From FEN-1297 sp046704255 (GTDB taxonomy: Bacteria; Bacteroidota; Ignavibacteria; Ignavibacteriales; Ignavibacteriaceae), in the NCBI GenBank assembly GCA_046704255.1, contig JBJKSH010000029.1, positions 1 to 57,106 on the forward strand: DNA of 57,106 bases, given 5' to 3'. A program made the translations under genes and the position numbers. Positions 1-7,241 of the stretch are shown piece after piece (within the stretch, counting starts at the first letter, position 1; each line of letters begins with the position of its first letter). The notes under the pieces are model-generated. The model made no database searches. It worked only from the letters and a program-made list of their open reading frames with translations, and had not been told where the DNA came from.

Positions 1-251
1 TTTGAAGTAAGACTTTTATAGAATTTTGATGATTCCATAGTAACAAGAATGTAAGCCATTATATCATAACCGAATGCTTTTCTGTTTACTTTGGCAAAAT
101 ATCCTTCCAAAATTCCTTTCTCTTCCAGCTTATGAAGCCGTTCACTTACCGATGGTATCGATAACCCGATTGATTCTGCAATAACATTTCTTTTGGTCCT
201 GCCGTTTTTCTGCAGAATATTAAGGATTTTAATATCTAAGTCGTCAAACAT
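1..251 (-). CDS. Lrp/AsnC-family transcriptional regulator, 5' part only
   Basis: The minus strand reads an open frame from an ATG at 251 to the window edge, about 83 residues without a stop. It begins MFDDLDIKILNILQKNGR and continues with a winged-helix segment (NVIAESIGLSIPSVSERLHKLEEKG in two parts: recognition helix near residues 30-42), the standard N-terminal HTH of Lrp/AsnC proteins. The start of the ligand-binding RAM domain (YDIMAYILVTME) follows. Family members are leucine-responsive or amino-acid-responsive DNA-binding proteins; the effector cannot be inferred because the C-terminus lies outside the window. A short dyad, CTCAC-ACAA-GTGAG, lies about 130 bp upstream at 382-395 and could be an operator, but that is weak. 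Family call is firm; specific target unknown. Confidence 0.85.
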   Translation of the reverse strand, partial: MFDDLDIKILNILQKNGRTKRNVIAESIGLSIPSVSERLHKLEEKGILEGYFAKVNRKAFGYDIMAYILVTMESSKFYKSLTS

Positions 252-414
252 GTATTCCCTTATTTTTTTAGGATTAAATAAATTTTCAACTTTAAATATA
301 AGGTGTGTTTTGCTGGAAAGCAATAAGTTATCGAAATATTATTTGGGGAAATAATAATACCGCAGTATGTTCTTATATTTACTCACACAAGTGAGGTAAA
401 AATTAATATTACAC

Positions 415-431
415 CCCGGCAAAAACCCGGG
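415..431 (-). terminator. Possible short terminator hairpin after the glycosyltransferase
   Basis: Downstream of the minus-strand glycosyltransferase stop (499) there is a CCCGG/CCGGG stem of 5 bp with a 7-base loop. In the minus sense it is followed by a GTGTAATATTAATTTTT tract. The stem is short and the U-run is set back by several bases, so this is only a tentative terminator. Confidence 0.3.
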
Positions 432-498
432 TATTTGTCAGCACCTTTTCATTTAAGGGCTGAAGATGGCGGCAATTTATTTGGTATTTTTAGTAACT

Positions 499-1308
499 TC
501 ATTTACTAATTCCAAAGGGAGTAAAATACCTGCTTTCTTTTTTTACTTTTGTAAAAAGTTCTAAATTTTTTTGCGGGCGTTCCTGTAGCTTGTGGTACAA
601 ATGATATTGAACGGCAATATTATTAAGAGAGCGGACTTTAACACCGCATAGATTAATACGGAATTCAATATCGGAATCTTCTCCTACAGAAGGTGCTTCA
701 TACCTTTCATCAAAGCCGTTTATCTTCATCATATCTTCTTTATGAACTGAAAGATTACAGCCAAGCAGCCCTCTTTTTTTTTTATTAAAATATTTTCTTA
801 AGAATTTATTTTTAAAATAGATTCCTTTCTCCACATCGATTGATTTTCCGAAAATGCCGTCTTCAAGCAATACCAAAGAATTCTTTTCAAAAAAACCATC
901 CCTTATTTTTTGTGGTGAAAGCTGCCGGGTAATTTTTCCGGAAAGATTTACTCTCCTTCCGGTAAGGCATACCATTGGTTTAGATGCCGAAACATGTTCT
1001 TTAACAAATTCAGAATGCGGTACGCAATCCGCATCAACAAAAATTAAATATTCTGAGTTAGATGAAACAATTGCCCTATTTAAAATTTTATTTTTTCTAA
1101 ACCCTTTATCTTCCTGCCACAAATGAATGAGAGGAAAAGGAAGTGAGTATGACATCAGTTCAATTTCTTTTATTATTTCTTTGGAAGAACCGTCATCAGC
1201 AATGATGATTTCAAAATCCTTAAAGGTCTGTCTTTCAAATCCCGCTAGAACCAGTTTAAGATAATCCGGCCGGTTGTAAAAGGCAAGAATTACGGAAGCT
1301 TTAATCAT
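499..1308 (-). CDS. Family 2 glycosyltransferase
   Basis: A 269-residue GT-A fold glycosyltransferase of family 2. The N-terminus (ASVILAFYNRPDYLKLVLAG) and the DDGS nucleotide-sugar motif near residue 39 are typical. A DADC metal-binding DxD motif follows near residue 93, and the GFDERYEAPSVGEDSDIEFR segment near 200-216 carries the catalytic-base ED motif of galactosyltransferase-like C-terminal domains. There is no signal peptide or membrane segment, so it is probably a cytoplasmic enzyme adding a sugar to a glycan or lipid-linked acceptor. It stands alone between the Lrp gene and a tRNA, with no polysaccharide export genes beside it, although sugar-related genes lie just beyond the tRNA. 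Donor and acceptor cannot be told from sequence. Confidence 0.85.
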   Translation of the reverse strand: MIKASVILAFYNRPDYLKLVLAGFERQTFKDFEIIIADDGSSKEIIKEIELMSYSLPFPLIHLWQEDKGFRKNKILNRAIVSSNSEYLIFVDADCVPHSEFVKEHVSASKPMVCLTGRRVNLSGKITRQLSPQKIRDGFFEKNSLVLLEDGIFGKSIDVEKGIYFKNKFLRKYFNKKKRGLLGCNLSVHKEDMMKINGFDERYEAPSVGEDSDIEFRINLCGVKVRSLNNIAVQYHLYHKLQERPQKNLELFTKVKKESRYFTPFGISK

Positions 1309-1328
1309 TTTTAATAATTATAAGGTTG

Positions 1329-1403
1329 TACCCCGGAGAGGATTCGAACCTCCGACCAACAGTTTAGGAAACTGCTGCTCTATCCATGCTGAGCTACCGG
1401 GGC
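1329..1403 (-). tRNA. tRNA-Arg (anticodon CCU)
   Basis: In the minus sense the cloverleaf folds cleanly. A 7-bp acceptor stem (GCCCCGG with CCGGGGT, a terminal G-U pair) is followed by TA, a GCTC/GAGC D stem, and an anticodon stem GCAGT/ACTGT around the loop TTCCTAA, giving anticodon CCU. The T arm is GGAGG-TTCGAAT-CCTCT. The discriminator is A and the next bases are CAA, so the CCA tail is not encoded and must be added by CCA-adding enzyme. No integrase or attachment repeat flanks it. Confidence 0.95.
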
Positions 1404-1534
1404 AAATTTTTAGATTGCAAAAATAATTAACTTTAGAAACACTTAAAAGTTATTAAGAAATAATCTTATCTAAATTTGCGCCTATCCATTTAATCCTGTC
1501 AATCCGCGTTCCATTGCTTACAAAATTAAAATCT

Positions 1535-3364
1535 TTATCTCAAGGTAAACAATTTATAAATTCTTACAGACTTAGGCGGGATTTGAACAACCAGTTTACC
1601 CCCTATTTGCGGACTGCCGGCAATTGTTCCTTTTTCACCGGTAATCAATTCATCATACGTCATTTTATAATTCTGTAAAGGTATTTCGAACTGTGCTATT
1701 TCTTTACCAATATTGAATACAGCAATTATTTTATTATTGCCGTATGCTCTTTCAAAAGCAAATGTATCTTTTTCATCGTTTGAATATAGAAATGATAAAG
1801 AACCATATTTTAGTGCAGGATTATCGTTTCTAATTTTAATAATCTTTTTATAAAACGATAAAAGATTTTTATCCTGTTCAACTTTATAAGAACCGAATCC
1901 TTTTTTAAAACCGGAAGAAGGAGTGATTACCTGGTCTGAATATTTTAAATTACTCCAGACCATGGGCTGCCTGTCATTTGGGTCATCTGCACCCCACATT
2001 TCAACTTCATCGCCGTAATAAATCATAGGAGCGCCGCGGTAAGTCATCTGAAATGCGGCAATTAATTCCTGCATGCGATAATCAATTGCGTCCGGTTTAC
2101 CCGGATTATAATTAGGATTACCTGCATTTGCACCTGTATCATATTTCCTATCGGGATTGGCAATCATAGAAGAAATTCTTTCCGTATCATGGCTGTCAAC
2201 AAGATTCATCAAAAGATTTAAGTTCCGCCTGGGATAAGTTTCATCAATATTACGAAGTTGTTTAATAAACTCGCCCGGAGTAATTCTTTTCTTTTGTGCA
2301 ACAAAAAACTGATTGACCGCAAAAGCAAAACTATAATTCATTAGGGCGTCAAACGGTCCGTTGGCGGAAACATATTTTGGATAAAGCCCCCAAAGTTCTC
2401 CAATAATTATCGCCTGTGGATTAATAGATTTAACAAGGTTTCTCCAATCATACCAAAAGCCCATGGGTATCTTGTTGGCTACATCAAGCCGCCAGCCGTC
2501 AATGCCATCGGAGGGATCGCCGTTGTTATTCGGGTCCATCCATCTTTTTGTAATGTAAAAAATATATTGCTTGGGTCCGGGAGCCAAATCGGTTTTGCTT
2601 CTGTTAAACTGCGGAAGAGATTTTACACCGCTCCAACCTTTGTATTCCAGCTTGTTATTTTTACCGTGGAATGAAGTAATTTCGTACCAGTTTTTATATT
2701 TGGAATTTTCCCTATTCTTTAGAATATCCTGAAAAGCCCAGAATTGCCTGCCGGTATGGTTAAATACTCCGTCAATAATTATTTTCATTCCGCGCTTATG
2801 AACTTCTTTAATTAGTTTTAGAAAAAGTTTATCTGCGGAAGTCCATTTCCAGGTTGATGGATCATCGGGATTTTCCGATGCAATAATTTTTTTATCGCCT
2901 TCCGGGTCCGGGCCAAAGTTAACATCTACATGATGATAAGTTGAAGCATCATATTTATGAAGCGAGACAGCATCGAAAATAGGGTTAAGATAAATTGCAC
3001 CTACTCCCAGTTTCTTTAAATAATCCAGGTGATCAATAATTCCCTGCAGGTCGCCGCCGTAACGTCTTTCGTACAAATGATCGCCGAATTTACCGCCGAG
3101 ACTTTTTTCCCATCCCGATTCTGCAAACCAGTCGCTAGTCCATTTGGTAACATGCCAGCCGGGAATTTTCTTTCCGGCTTCAATATCTATTTTATCTACT
3201 AAAGAAGAATCATTATTTTCATCACCATCTGCAAATCTTTCCGGGAAAATTTGATACCAGACTATTCCTCTTGCCCATTTGGGAAATGTGCTTTGGGCAA
3301 ATACTAAATATCCGTTCTCAATGCTCAAAAATAAAACGATAAAGAAAACGGTAATTAATTTCAT
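1535..3364 (-). CDS. Secreted GH13 alpha-amylase-family glycoside hydrolase
   Basis: This 609-residue protein has a typical signal peptide (first ~24 residues ending VFAQ), so it acts in the periplasm or outside the cell. All four GH13 regions are present: region I DGVFNH (198-203), region II GWRLD with the nucleophile D294, region III GELWG with the acid/base E323, and region IV SHD (H392, D393). The N-terminal WYQIFPERFADGD segment and the insert around KHIDHLDYLKKLGVGAIYLNP-like beta-strand match maltogenic amylase/neopullulanase/cyclomaltodextrinase relatives, but it lacks a long N-terminal domain. It likely hydrolyses alpha-1,4-glucans or maltodextrins. The start overlaps the stop of the RmlD-like gene by 4 bases, so the two are translationally coupled. 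Substrate range is not decided by sequence. Confidence 0.92.
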   Translation of the reverse strand: MKLITVFFIVLFLSIENGYLVFAQSTFPKWARGIVWYQIFPERFADGDENNDSSLVDKIDIEAGKKIPGWHVTKWTSDWFAESGWEKSLGGKFGDHLYERRYGGDLQGIIDHLDYLKKLGVGAIYLNPIFDAVSLHKYDASTYHHVDVNFGPDPEGDKKIIASENPDDPSTWKWTSADKLFLKLIKEVHKRGMKIIIDGVFNHTGRQFWAFQDILKNRENSKYKNWYEITSFHGKNNKLEYKGWSGVKSLPQFNRSKTDLAPGPKQYIFYITKRWMDPNNNGDPSDGIDGWRLDVANKIPMGFWYDWRNLVKSINPQAIIIGELWGLYPKYVSANGPFDALMNYSFAFAVNQFFVAQKKRITPGEFIKQLRNIDETYPRRNLNLLMNLVDSHDTERISSMIANPDRKYDTGANAGNPNYNPGKPDAIDYRMQELIAAFQMTYRGAPMIYYGDEVEMWGADDPNDRQPMVWSNLKYSDQVITPSSGFKKGFGSYKVEQDKNLLSFYKKIIKIRNDNPALKYGSLSFLYSNDEKDTFAFERAYGNNKIIAVFNIGKEIAQFEIPLQNYKMTYDELITGEKGTIAGSPQIGGKLVVQIPPKSVRIYKLFTLR

Positions 3365-4272
3365 AATGAAAGTTCTCTCTTCATAATTGCAAGTGTTTCC
3401 GGAATTGTATGCGGATTGTAACCTAATTCCGTCTCGGCTTTTAGAGTAATAAGCCCGGACTTTAACGGGCGCGGTGCAGGCTGTTTTAATTCCGGTGTAA
3501 GAATTGGTATTATTAAATTTTTATCAAGATGAAAAAACTCAGCAATAATTTGCGTAAACTTAAACCGCGATAAGAATTCTTTTCCGCCAATATTATAAAT
3601 TCCCTGTTTCCTGAATTCAATTATTTTATTTATTGCCTGAACAAGATCATCTATAAAGGTAGGGTTATTTATTTGATCCGTAACAATTCTAATTTTATTG
3701 CCTTTGCGCAGCGAAGTAACGGACCATCTTACAAAGTCCGGCCTGCTGTCTGCAATACCGTAAAGTACATTTGTTCTTAAGATTGTGTAAACGGCGCCGC
3801 TGATTTTAAGAGCGTTTTCACTTGCAAGTTTTGTTCTTCCGTAATAACCAAGCGGGTTTGGCTTTGCCTTCTCGCCGTAAGGTCCTTCCTTTCCGTCAAA
3901 AATATAATCGGAAGAAATATGGATTAAATGAGAATCCAGAACTCTGCAGGTTTCTGCCAGGTATTCAACGCCTTTAACGTTAAGCTTCCATGCTTGTTCG
4001 CGTTCGGTTTCACTTTTATCTACGTTGGTATATGCTGCAGCGTTAATAATAAAATCGGGATAAAAATTATAAACAACTTTTTTAATTTCTTCTCTTACGG
4101 TTAGATCGCATTGTACATAATCGGCATTATTAAAAACCGGTTCCGGCTCAACAGAGCAGCCGAGAAGCTGAACATTATCTTTACATGAATAAAAATATAC
4201 GGCTCTTTGCCCTAGCATTCCGTTGGCGCCAACAACAAGAACTCTTTTCTTAATTAAATCTTTGGAAAACAT
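3361..4272 (-). CDS. dTDP-4-dehydrorhamnose reductase family (RmlD-like) SDR
   Basis: A 303-residue extended short-chain dehydrogenase. The Rossmann loop reads GANGMLG (15-21) and the catalytic Y144xxxK148 sits in YYGRTK. SSDYIFDG near 120 and NVLYG near 168 are typical of RmlD, which reduces dTDP-4-keto-L-rhamnose to dTDP-L-rhamnose with NAD(P)H. However, no rmlA, rmlB or rmlC is nearby, so the true substrate may be another nucleotide sugar; similar proteins include the MAT2B-like and spsK-type reductases. It overlaps the upstream pfkB-type gene by 23 bases and the downstream amylase by 4, which indicates one transcript. Confidence 0.8.
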   Translation of the reverse strand: MFSKDLIKKRVLVVGANGMLGQRAVYFYSCKDNVQLLGCSVEPEPVFNNADYVQCDLTVREEIKKVVYNFYPDFIINAAAYTNVDKSETEREQAWKLNVKGVEYLAETCRVLDSHLIHISSDYIFDGKEGPYGEKAKPNPLGYYGRTKLASENALKISGAVYTILRTNVLYGIADSRPDFVRWSVTSLRKGNKIRIVTDQINNPTFIDDLVQAINKIIEFRKQGIYNIGGKEFLSRFKFTQIIAEFFHLDKNLIIPILTPELKQPAPRPLKSGLITLKAETELGYNPHTIPETLAIMKRELSL

Positions 4273-5137
4273 CTTTTTTCAAATCCTTAAAATCACTTAT
4301 TGTTTTATAAGAAGCAGAACATCCGGCCGCAATATTAGCAAGGGTTAACGACACTTCCATATTTCCTGTTTTAATATAATGATAAAAAAACACGGCACCA
4401 AAAACATCCCCGCAGCCAATCATGTTCTTTGTCTTAACTTTTTCTGAGGAACGAAAAGACGACAGTATTTCACCGTTTTTTTTGCCGTATAACCTTGCAC
4501 CAAGGCTGCCTTTCGTAACTATAAAAATTTCTATCCCGTAATTCAATACCTCTTTTGCTATCTCAAATTCATCCCTCAAATTACTTAAAGTTTTTAATTC
4601 ATTTTCATTTACTTGTAAAATATTTACGGAAGAAGCCCATAAGTTAAAATCCGGTACCGGCCTAAATTCACGTTTCAGGTTTTCATCAAGGCCTCTTGCA
4701 AGCGTATGAATATCAATAAATATTTTACCTTTATAATTTTTTCTTACAGACTGTAATTGTTCAAGGGAAATATCAAAACCGGTAATCATATTAATTAATA
4801 TTCCGTCGAATTGATTCAATTTTTCAAAATCAATAGTTAAGCCTTGCGAAATGCTTTCGTAAGTCTCTCCTCTTTCCTTAAAATTATGAAGAGTTAAATA
4901 TACCTTAGGAATACGATCAACAAATCTTATAAAAGATTTATTATAACTTTCATACACTCCGGAAAAAAGGTTATAATTTTCCGTTTGAACGGCAGTATTT
5001 AAGAATATTTCATCCGCCGGTTCTATAAATTGCTTTAACGCAAGAGCGGTATAAAAAATACCGCCGGGCTTAACGTTATCTATTCCTTCTTCGGTTATAT
5101 GGTCTTCAACCGAATGTCCGATGACTAAAAGTTTCAT
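4250..5137 (-). CDS. PfkB/ribokinase-family carbohydrate or nucleoside kinase
   Basis: A 295-residue PfkB-family kinase. The N-terminal GG motif (VKPGGIFYTALALKQF, ~23-38) and the C-terminal signature GCGDVFGAVFF (from 241) are both visible. The second is a variant of the usual GAGD, but it keeps the catalytic Asp as D244. The family phosphorylates sugars, nucleosides or sugar acids with ATP in the cytoplasm. The specific substrate is not evident; it heads an operon with a nucleotide-sugar reductase and a secreted amylase. The gene is divergent from bshA across a 123-bp spacer. Family call firm, substrate open. Confidence 0.82.
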   Translation of the reverse strand: MKLLVIGHSVEDHITEEGIDNVKPGGIFYTALALKQFIEPADEIFLNTAVQTENYNLFSGVYESYNKSFIRFVDRIPKVYLTLHNFKERGETYESISQGLTIDFEKLNQFDGILINMITGFDISLEQLQSVRKNYKGKIFIDIHTLARGLDENLKREFRPVPDFNLWASSVNILQVNENELKTLSNLRDEFEIAKEVLNYGIEIFIVTKGSLGARLYGKKNGEILSSFRSSEKVKTKNMIGCGDVFGAVFFYHYIKTGNMEVSLTLANIAAGCSASYKTISDFKDLKKDVFQRFN

Positions 5138-5260
5138 GATTGAAAGATAAAAATAATTTAGTTTATATCACATCTTAACTAATATATACAATACACAAAA
5201 CAAAAACTTTCATCAAATTCATTTATATTAAGATGCTACAATTAAAATTTTAAGAGAATT
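5138..5260. promoter_or_regulatory. Divergent promoter region with an 8-bp inverted repeat
   Basis: This spacer separates the pfkB-type gene (minus) and bshA (plus). CATCTTAA at 5171-5178 and TTAAGATG at 5228-5235 form a perfect 8-bp inverted repeat with 49 bp between. That could be a shared control site for the two divergent genes, or simply similar promoter parts facing each way. No consensus -35/-10 pair is obvious. Confidence 0.3.
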
Positions 5261-6385
5261 ATGAAAATAGGAATTACCTGCTACCCCACATACGGAGGCA
5301 GCGGAGTTATGGCTACGGAATTAGGAAAAGCTCTTGCTCTAAAAGGGCACCAGGTTCATTTTATTAGTTATGCTTTACCGTTTAGGTTAACAAACTTTGT
5401 TGAGAATGTATTTTTTCACGAAGTTGAAATGAGCAATTACCCTCTTTTCGAATTTCCGTTATTCAGCCTTGCTTTAGCTAGGATAATGGTAGAAGTTGAA
5501 TCTTATGAGAAACTGGATTTGTTTCATGTACATTATGCAATACCGCATGCCACCAGTGCATACCTTGCCAAACAAATGCTGGGCGGTAAAATAAATACTA
5601 AAATTATTACAACTCTTCACGGTACGGATATAACACTTGTCGGCTTAGAGCCTTCTTTCCTGCCTCTGGTTAATTTCAGTATAGAAAAAAGTGACGGCGT
5701 AACTGCGGTGTCAAGGTTTTTAAAAGAAAAAACCATTGTACATTATTCCATCGAAAAGGAAATTAATATTATTCCGAATTTTGTAGATACACAATTATTC
5801 AAACCTATTATCGATGGATGTTTTAGAGAACATCTTGCACCAAAAGGTGAAAAAATTCTTGTGCATACTTCTAATTTCAGGCAGGTAAAAAGAGTTCCGG
5901 ATACAATAAGAATTTTTGAGAAGGTCTTGAAAGAAATTCCGTCTAAACTTATTTTGGTAGGAGACGGCCCGGACCGCTCAGAGTGCGAAAGGCTTTGCCG
6001 GCAGCTTGGCCTTTGCGACCATATTAAGTTTTTAGGAAAGCAGGACGGGCTGGTAGAAATATTAAACGCTGCGGATGTTTTTCTAATACCTTCGCAGTCG
6101 GAAAGTTTTGGGCTGGCTGCTCTGGAAGCTATGTCCTGCGGTATACCTGTTGTAAGCTCTTCTGTCGGCGGTTTGCCGGAGTTAATCCGCCATAACGAAA
6201 CCGGATACATTGCAGAAATAGGCGACATTGATAGAATGGCTAAGTATGTTGTAGAACTTTTAACAAACGAAAAAAAACATAAATTATTTTCCGAGAATTC
6301 AAGGAAGAGAGCTGTTAAATATTTTGATAAATCGGTTGTTGTACCGATGTATGAAGTATATTACGAAAAAATTCTAAAGGGGTAG
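5261..6385 (+). CDS. bshA: N-acetyl-alpha-D-glucosaminyl L-malate synthase (BshA)
   Basis: A 374-residue GT-B, family 4 glycosyltransferase. The start MKIGITCYPTYGGSGVMATE is the characteristic BshA N-terminus, with the GGSG donor loop. The retaining-GT4 EX7E motif is E281 and E289 in SESFGLAALEAMSCGIPV. BshA joins GlcNAc from UDP-GlcNAc to L-malate, the first step of bacillithiol synthesis in the cytoplasm. The bshB deacetylase and bshC ligase are not in this window. The gene leads a tightly packed operon: the next start is one base after its stop. Length matches the family. Weakest point: GT4 enzymes are similar to each other, but the N-terminus here is diagnostic. Confidence 0.92.
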   Translation: MKIGITCYPTYGGSGVMATELGKALALKGHQVHFISYALPFRLTNFVENVFFHEVEMSNYPLFEFPLFSLALARIMVEVESYEKLDLFHVHYAIPHATSAYLAKQMLGGKINTKIITTLHGTDITLVGLEPSFLPLVNFSIEKSDGVTAVSRFLKEKTIVHYSIEKEINIIPNFVDTQLFKPIIDGCFREHLAPKGEKILVHTSNFRQVKRVPDTIRIFEKVLKEIPSKLILVGDGPDRSECERLCRQLGLCDHIKFLGKQDGLVEILNAADVFLIPSQSESFGLAALEAMSCGIPVVSSSVGGLPELIRHNETGYIAEIGDIDRMAKYVVELLTNEKKHKLFSENSRKRAVKYFDKSVVVPMYEVYYEKILKG

Positions 6386-6386
6386 T

Positions 6387-6806
6387 ATGATTATTTATTT
6401 TGCCGGTGCAATACGCGGCGATACAAAATATAAAAAAAATCATAAAGAAATTGTTGATTGCATTACATCAATGGGACATACTGCACTATCCGAAATAAAT
6501 GATGAATTCAAAACCAAAGTTCCGCTTACCGACAGACAATTATTTAAAAGGGATCTGAAATGGATCGGCAGCAGCAAAGCGGTTATTGCGGAAATATCCG
6601 GGGCAAGCATCGGTGTAGGCTTCGAAATTGCTTATGCTCTTTACAGCCTTAATAAGCCTGTTCTGGCTTTAATTAATTCCAAGGTCGATAATACTTCTGC
6701 TATGATTAACGGGTGCGATTCCAGGCTGCTTGTTGTTAAAACATACTCCGGAACAGATGAACTGGAAAAAATTATTTCGGAATTTATTAATGAGAATAAA
6801 GAGTAA
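6387..6806 (+). CDS. DNPH1/Rcl-like 2'-deoxynucleoside 5'-phosphate N-hydrolase
   Basis: A 139-residue protein of the nucleoside 2-deoxyribosyltransferase superfamily. IYFAGAIRGDTKY at the N-terminus matches the IYF(C/A)GSIRG signature of DNPH1/Rcl. ISGASIGVGFEIAYA carries a Glu (E80) and RDLKW an Asp (D56), 24 residues apart, the same spacing as I recall for the catalytic Asp/Glu pair of human DNPH1. Such enzymes cleave the N-glycosidic bond of deoxynucleoside monophosphates, often modified ones, and so clean the nucleotide pool. It lies in an operon with bshA and an RNA methyltransferase; a link between these is not established. An ordinary deoxyribosyltransferase is the main alternative. 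Confidence 0.75.
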   Translation: MIIYFAGAIRGDTKYKKNHKEIVDCITSMGHTALSEINDEFKTKVPLTDRQLFKRDLKWIGSSKAVIAEISGASIGVGFEIAYALYSLNKPVLALINSKVDNTSAMINGCDSRLLVVKTYSGTDELEKIISEFINENKE

Positions 6807-6809
6807 AAT

Positions 6810-7238
6810 TTGACTCGGAAAGAATTTATTTCTGCCTGGCTAAGTAAAATTACTAATGACGGAATTCAACAGTTCTCTTCCGCTTTTATTCCCGCTAATA
6901 ACACGGAAGTATTGAATCTGCCTGCCAAAACTTTAATTATAGGTGAAGAATTTTTTGGCACTTTTGAGATAATAGCTACAGACGGAACCCCGGTTCTAAA
7001 TGCAGACAGTTACGCTAAGGCAAAATATATTATCTACGCAAACAGGACTAAACCCGGTAAGATTTTAATTCCTAAAGATAACTTACAGCTTAAAGCGGCG
7101 ATATCTAAATATGAAAATTACCTTGATGAGATTATTAAAAAAATTGTAGAAGGTTATAAGAAAGATTTCCCGGGAGATAAAAATGCCGGTGCGGCTGTAA
7201 ATGAAATATTCAAATTATTAAATCTGGTTAGGTGCTAA
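6810..7238 (+). CDS. Hypothetical protein in the bshA operon
   Basis: I do not recognise this 142-residue protein. It has no signal peptide, no membrane segment and no obvious catalytic motif. It appears alpha/beta, with strands around LIIGEEFFGTFEIIA (~40-54) and KYIIYANR (~70-77), then a helical C-terminus from ~88. The frame begins with TTG at 6810, three bases after the preceding stop, with only a weak GAG upstream. The gene ends three bases before the methyltransferase start, so it is translated as part of the same operon. Spacing and codon use resemble the neighbours, so it is almost certainly real. Confidence 0.75.
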   Translation: MTRKEFISAWLSKITNDGIQQFSSAFIPANNTEVLNLPAKTLIIGEEFFGTFEIIATDGTPVLNADSYAKAKYIIYANRTKPGKILIPKDNLQLKAAISKYENYLDEIIKKIVEGYKKDFPGDKNAGAAVNEIFKLLNLVRC

Positions 7239-7241
7239 AAC

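Noticed and set aside
1329..1403. tRNA-Arg as the attachment site of a genomic island
   Set aside because: No integrase, no duplicated tRNA end and no base-composition change on either side.
1497..1502. TTGACA upstream of tRNA-Arg as its promoter
   Set aside because: No -10 follows at 16-18 bases (the site reads GCAAAT), and the surrounding text looks like chance intergenic sequence.
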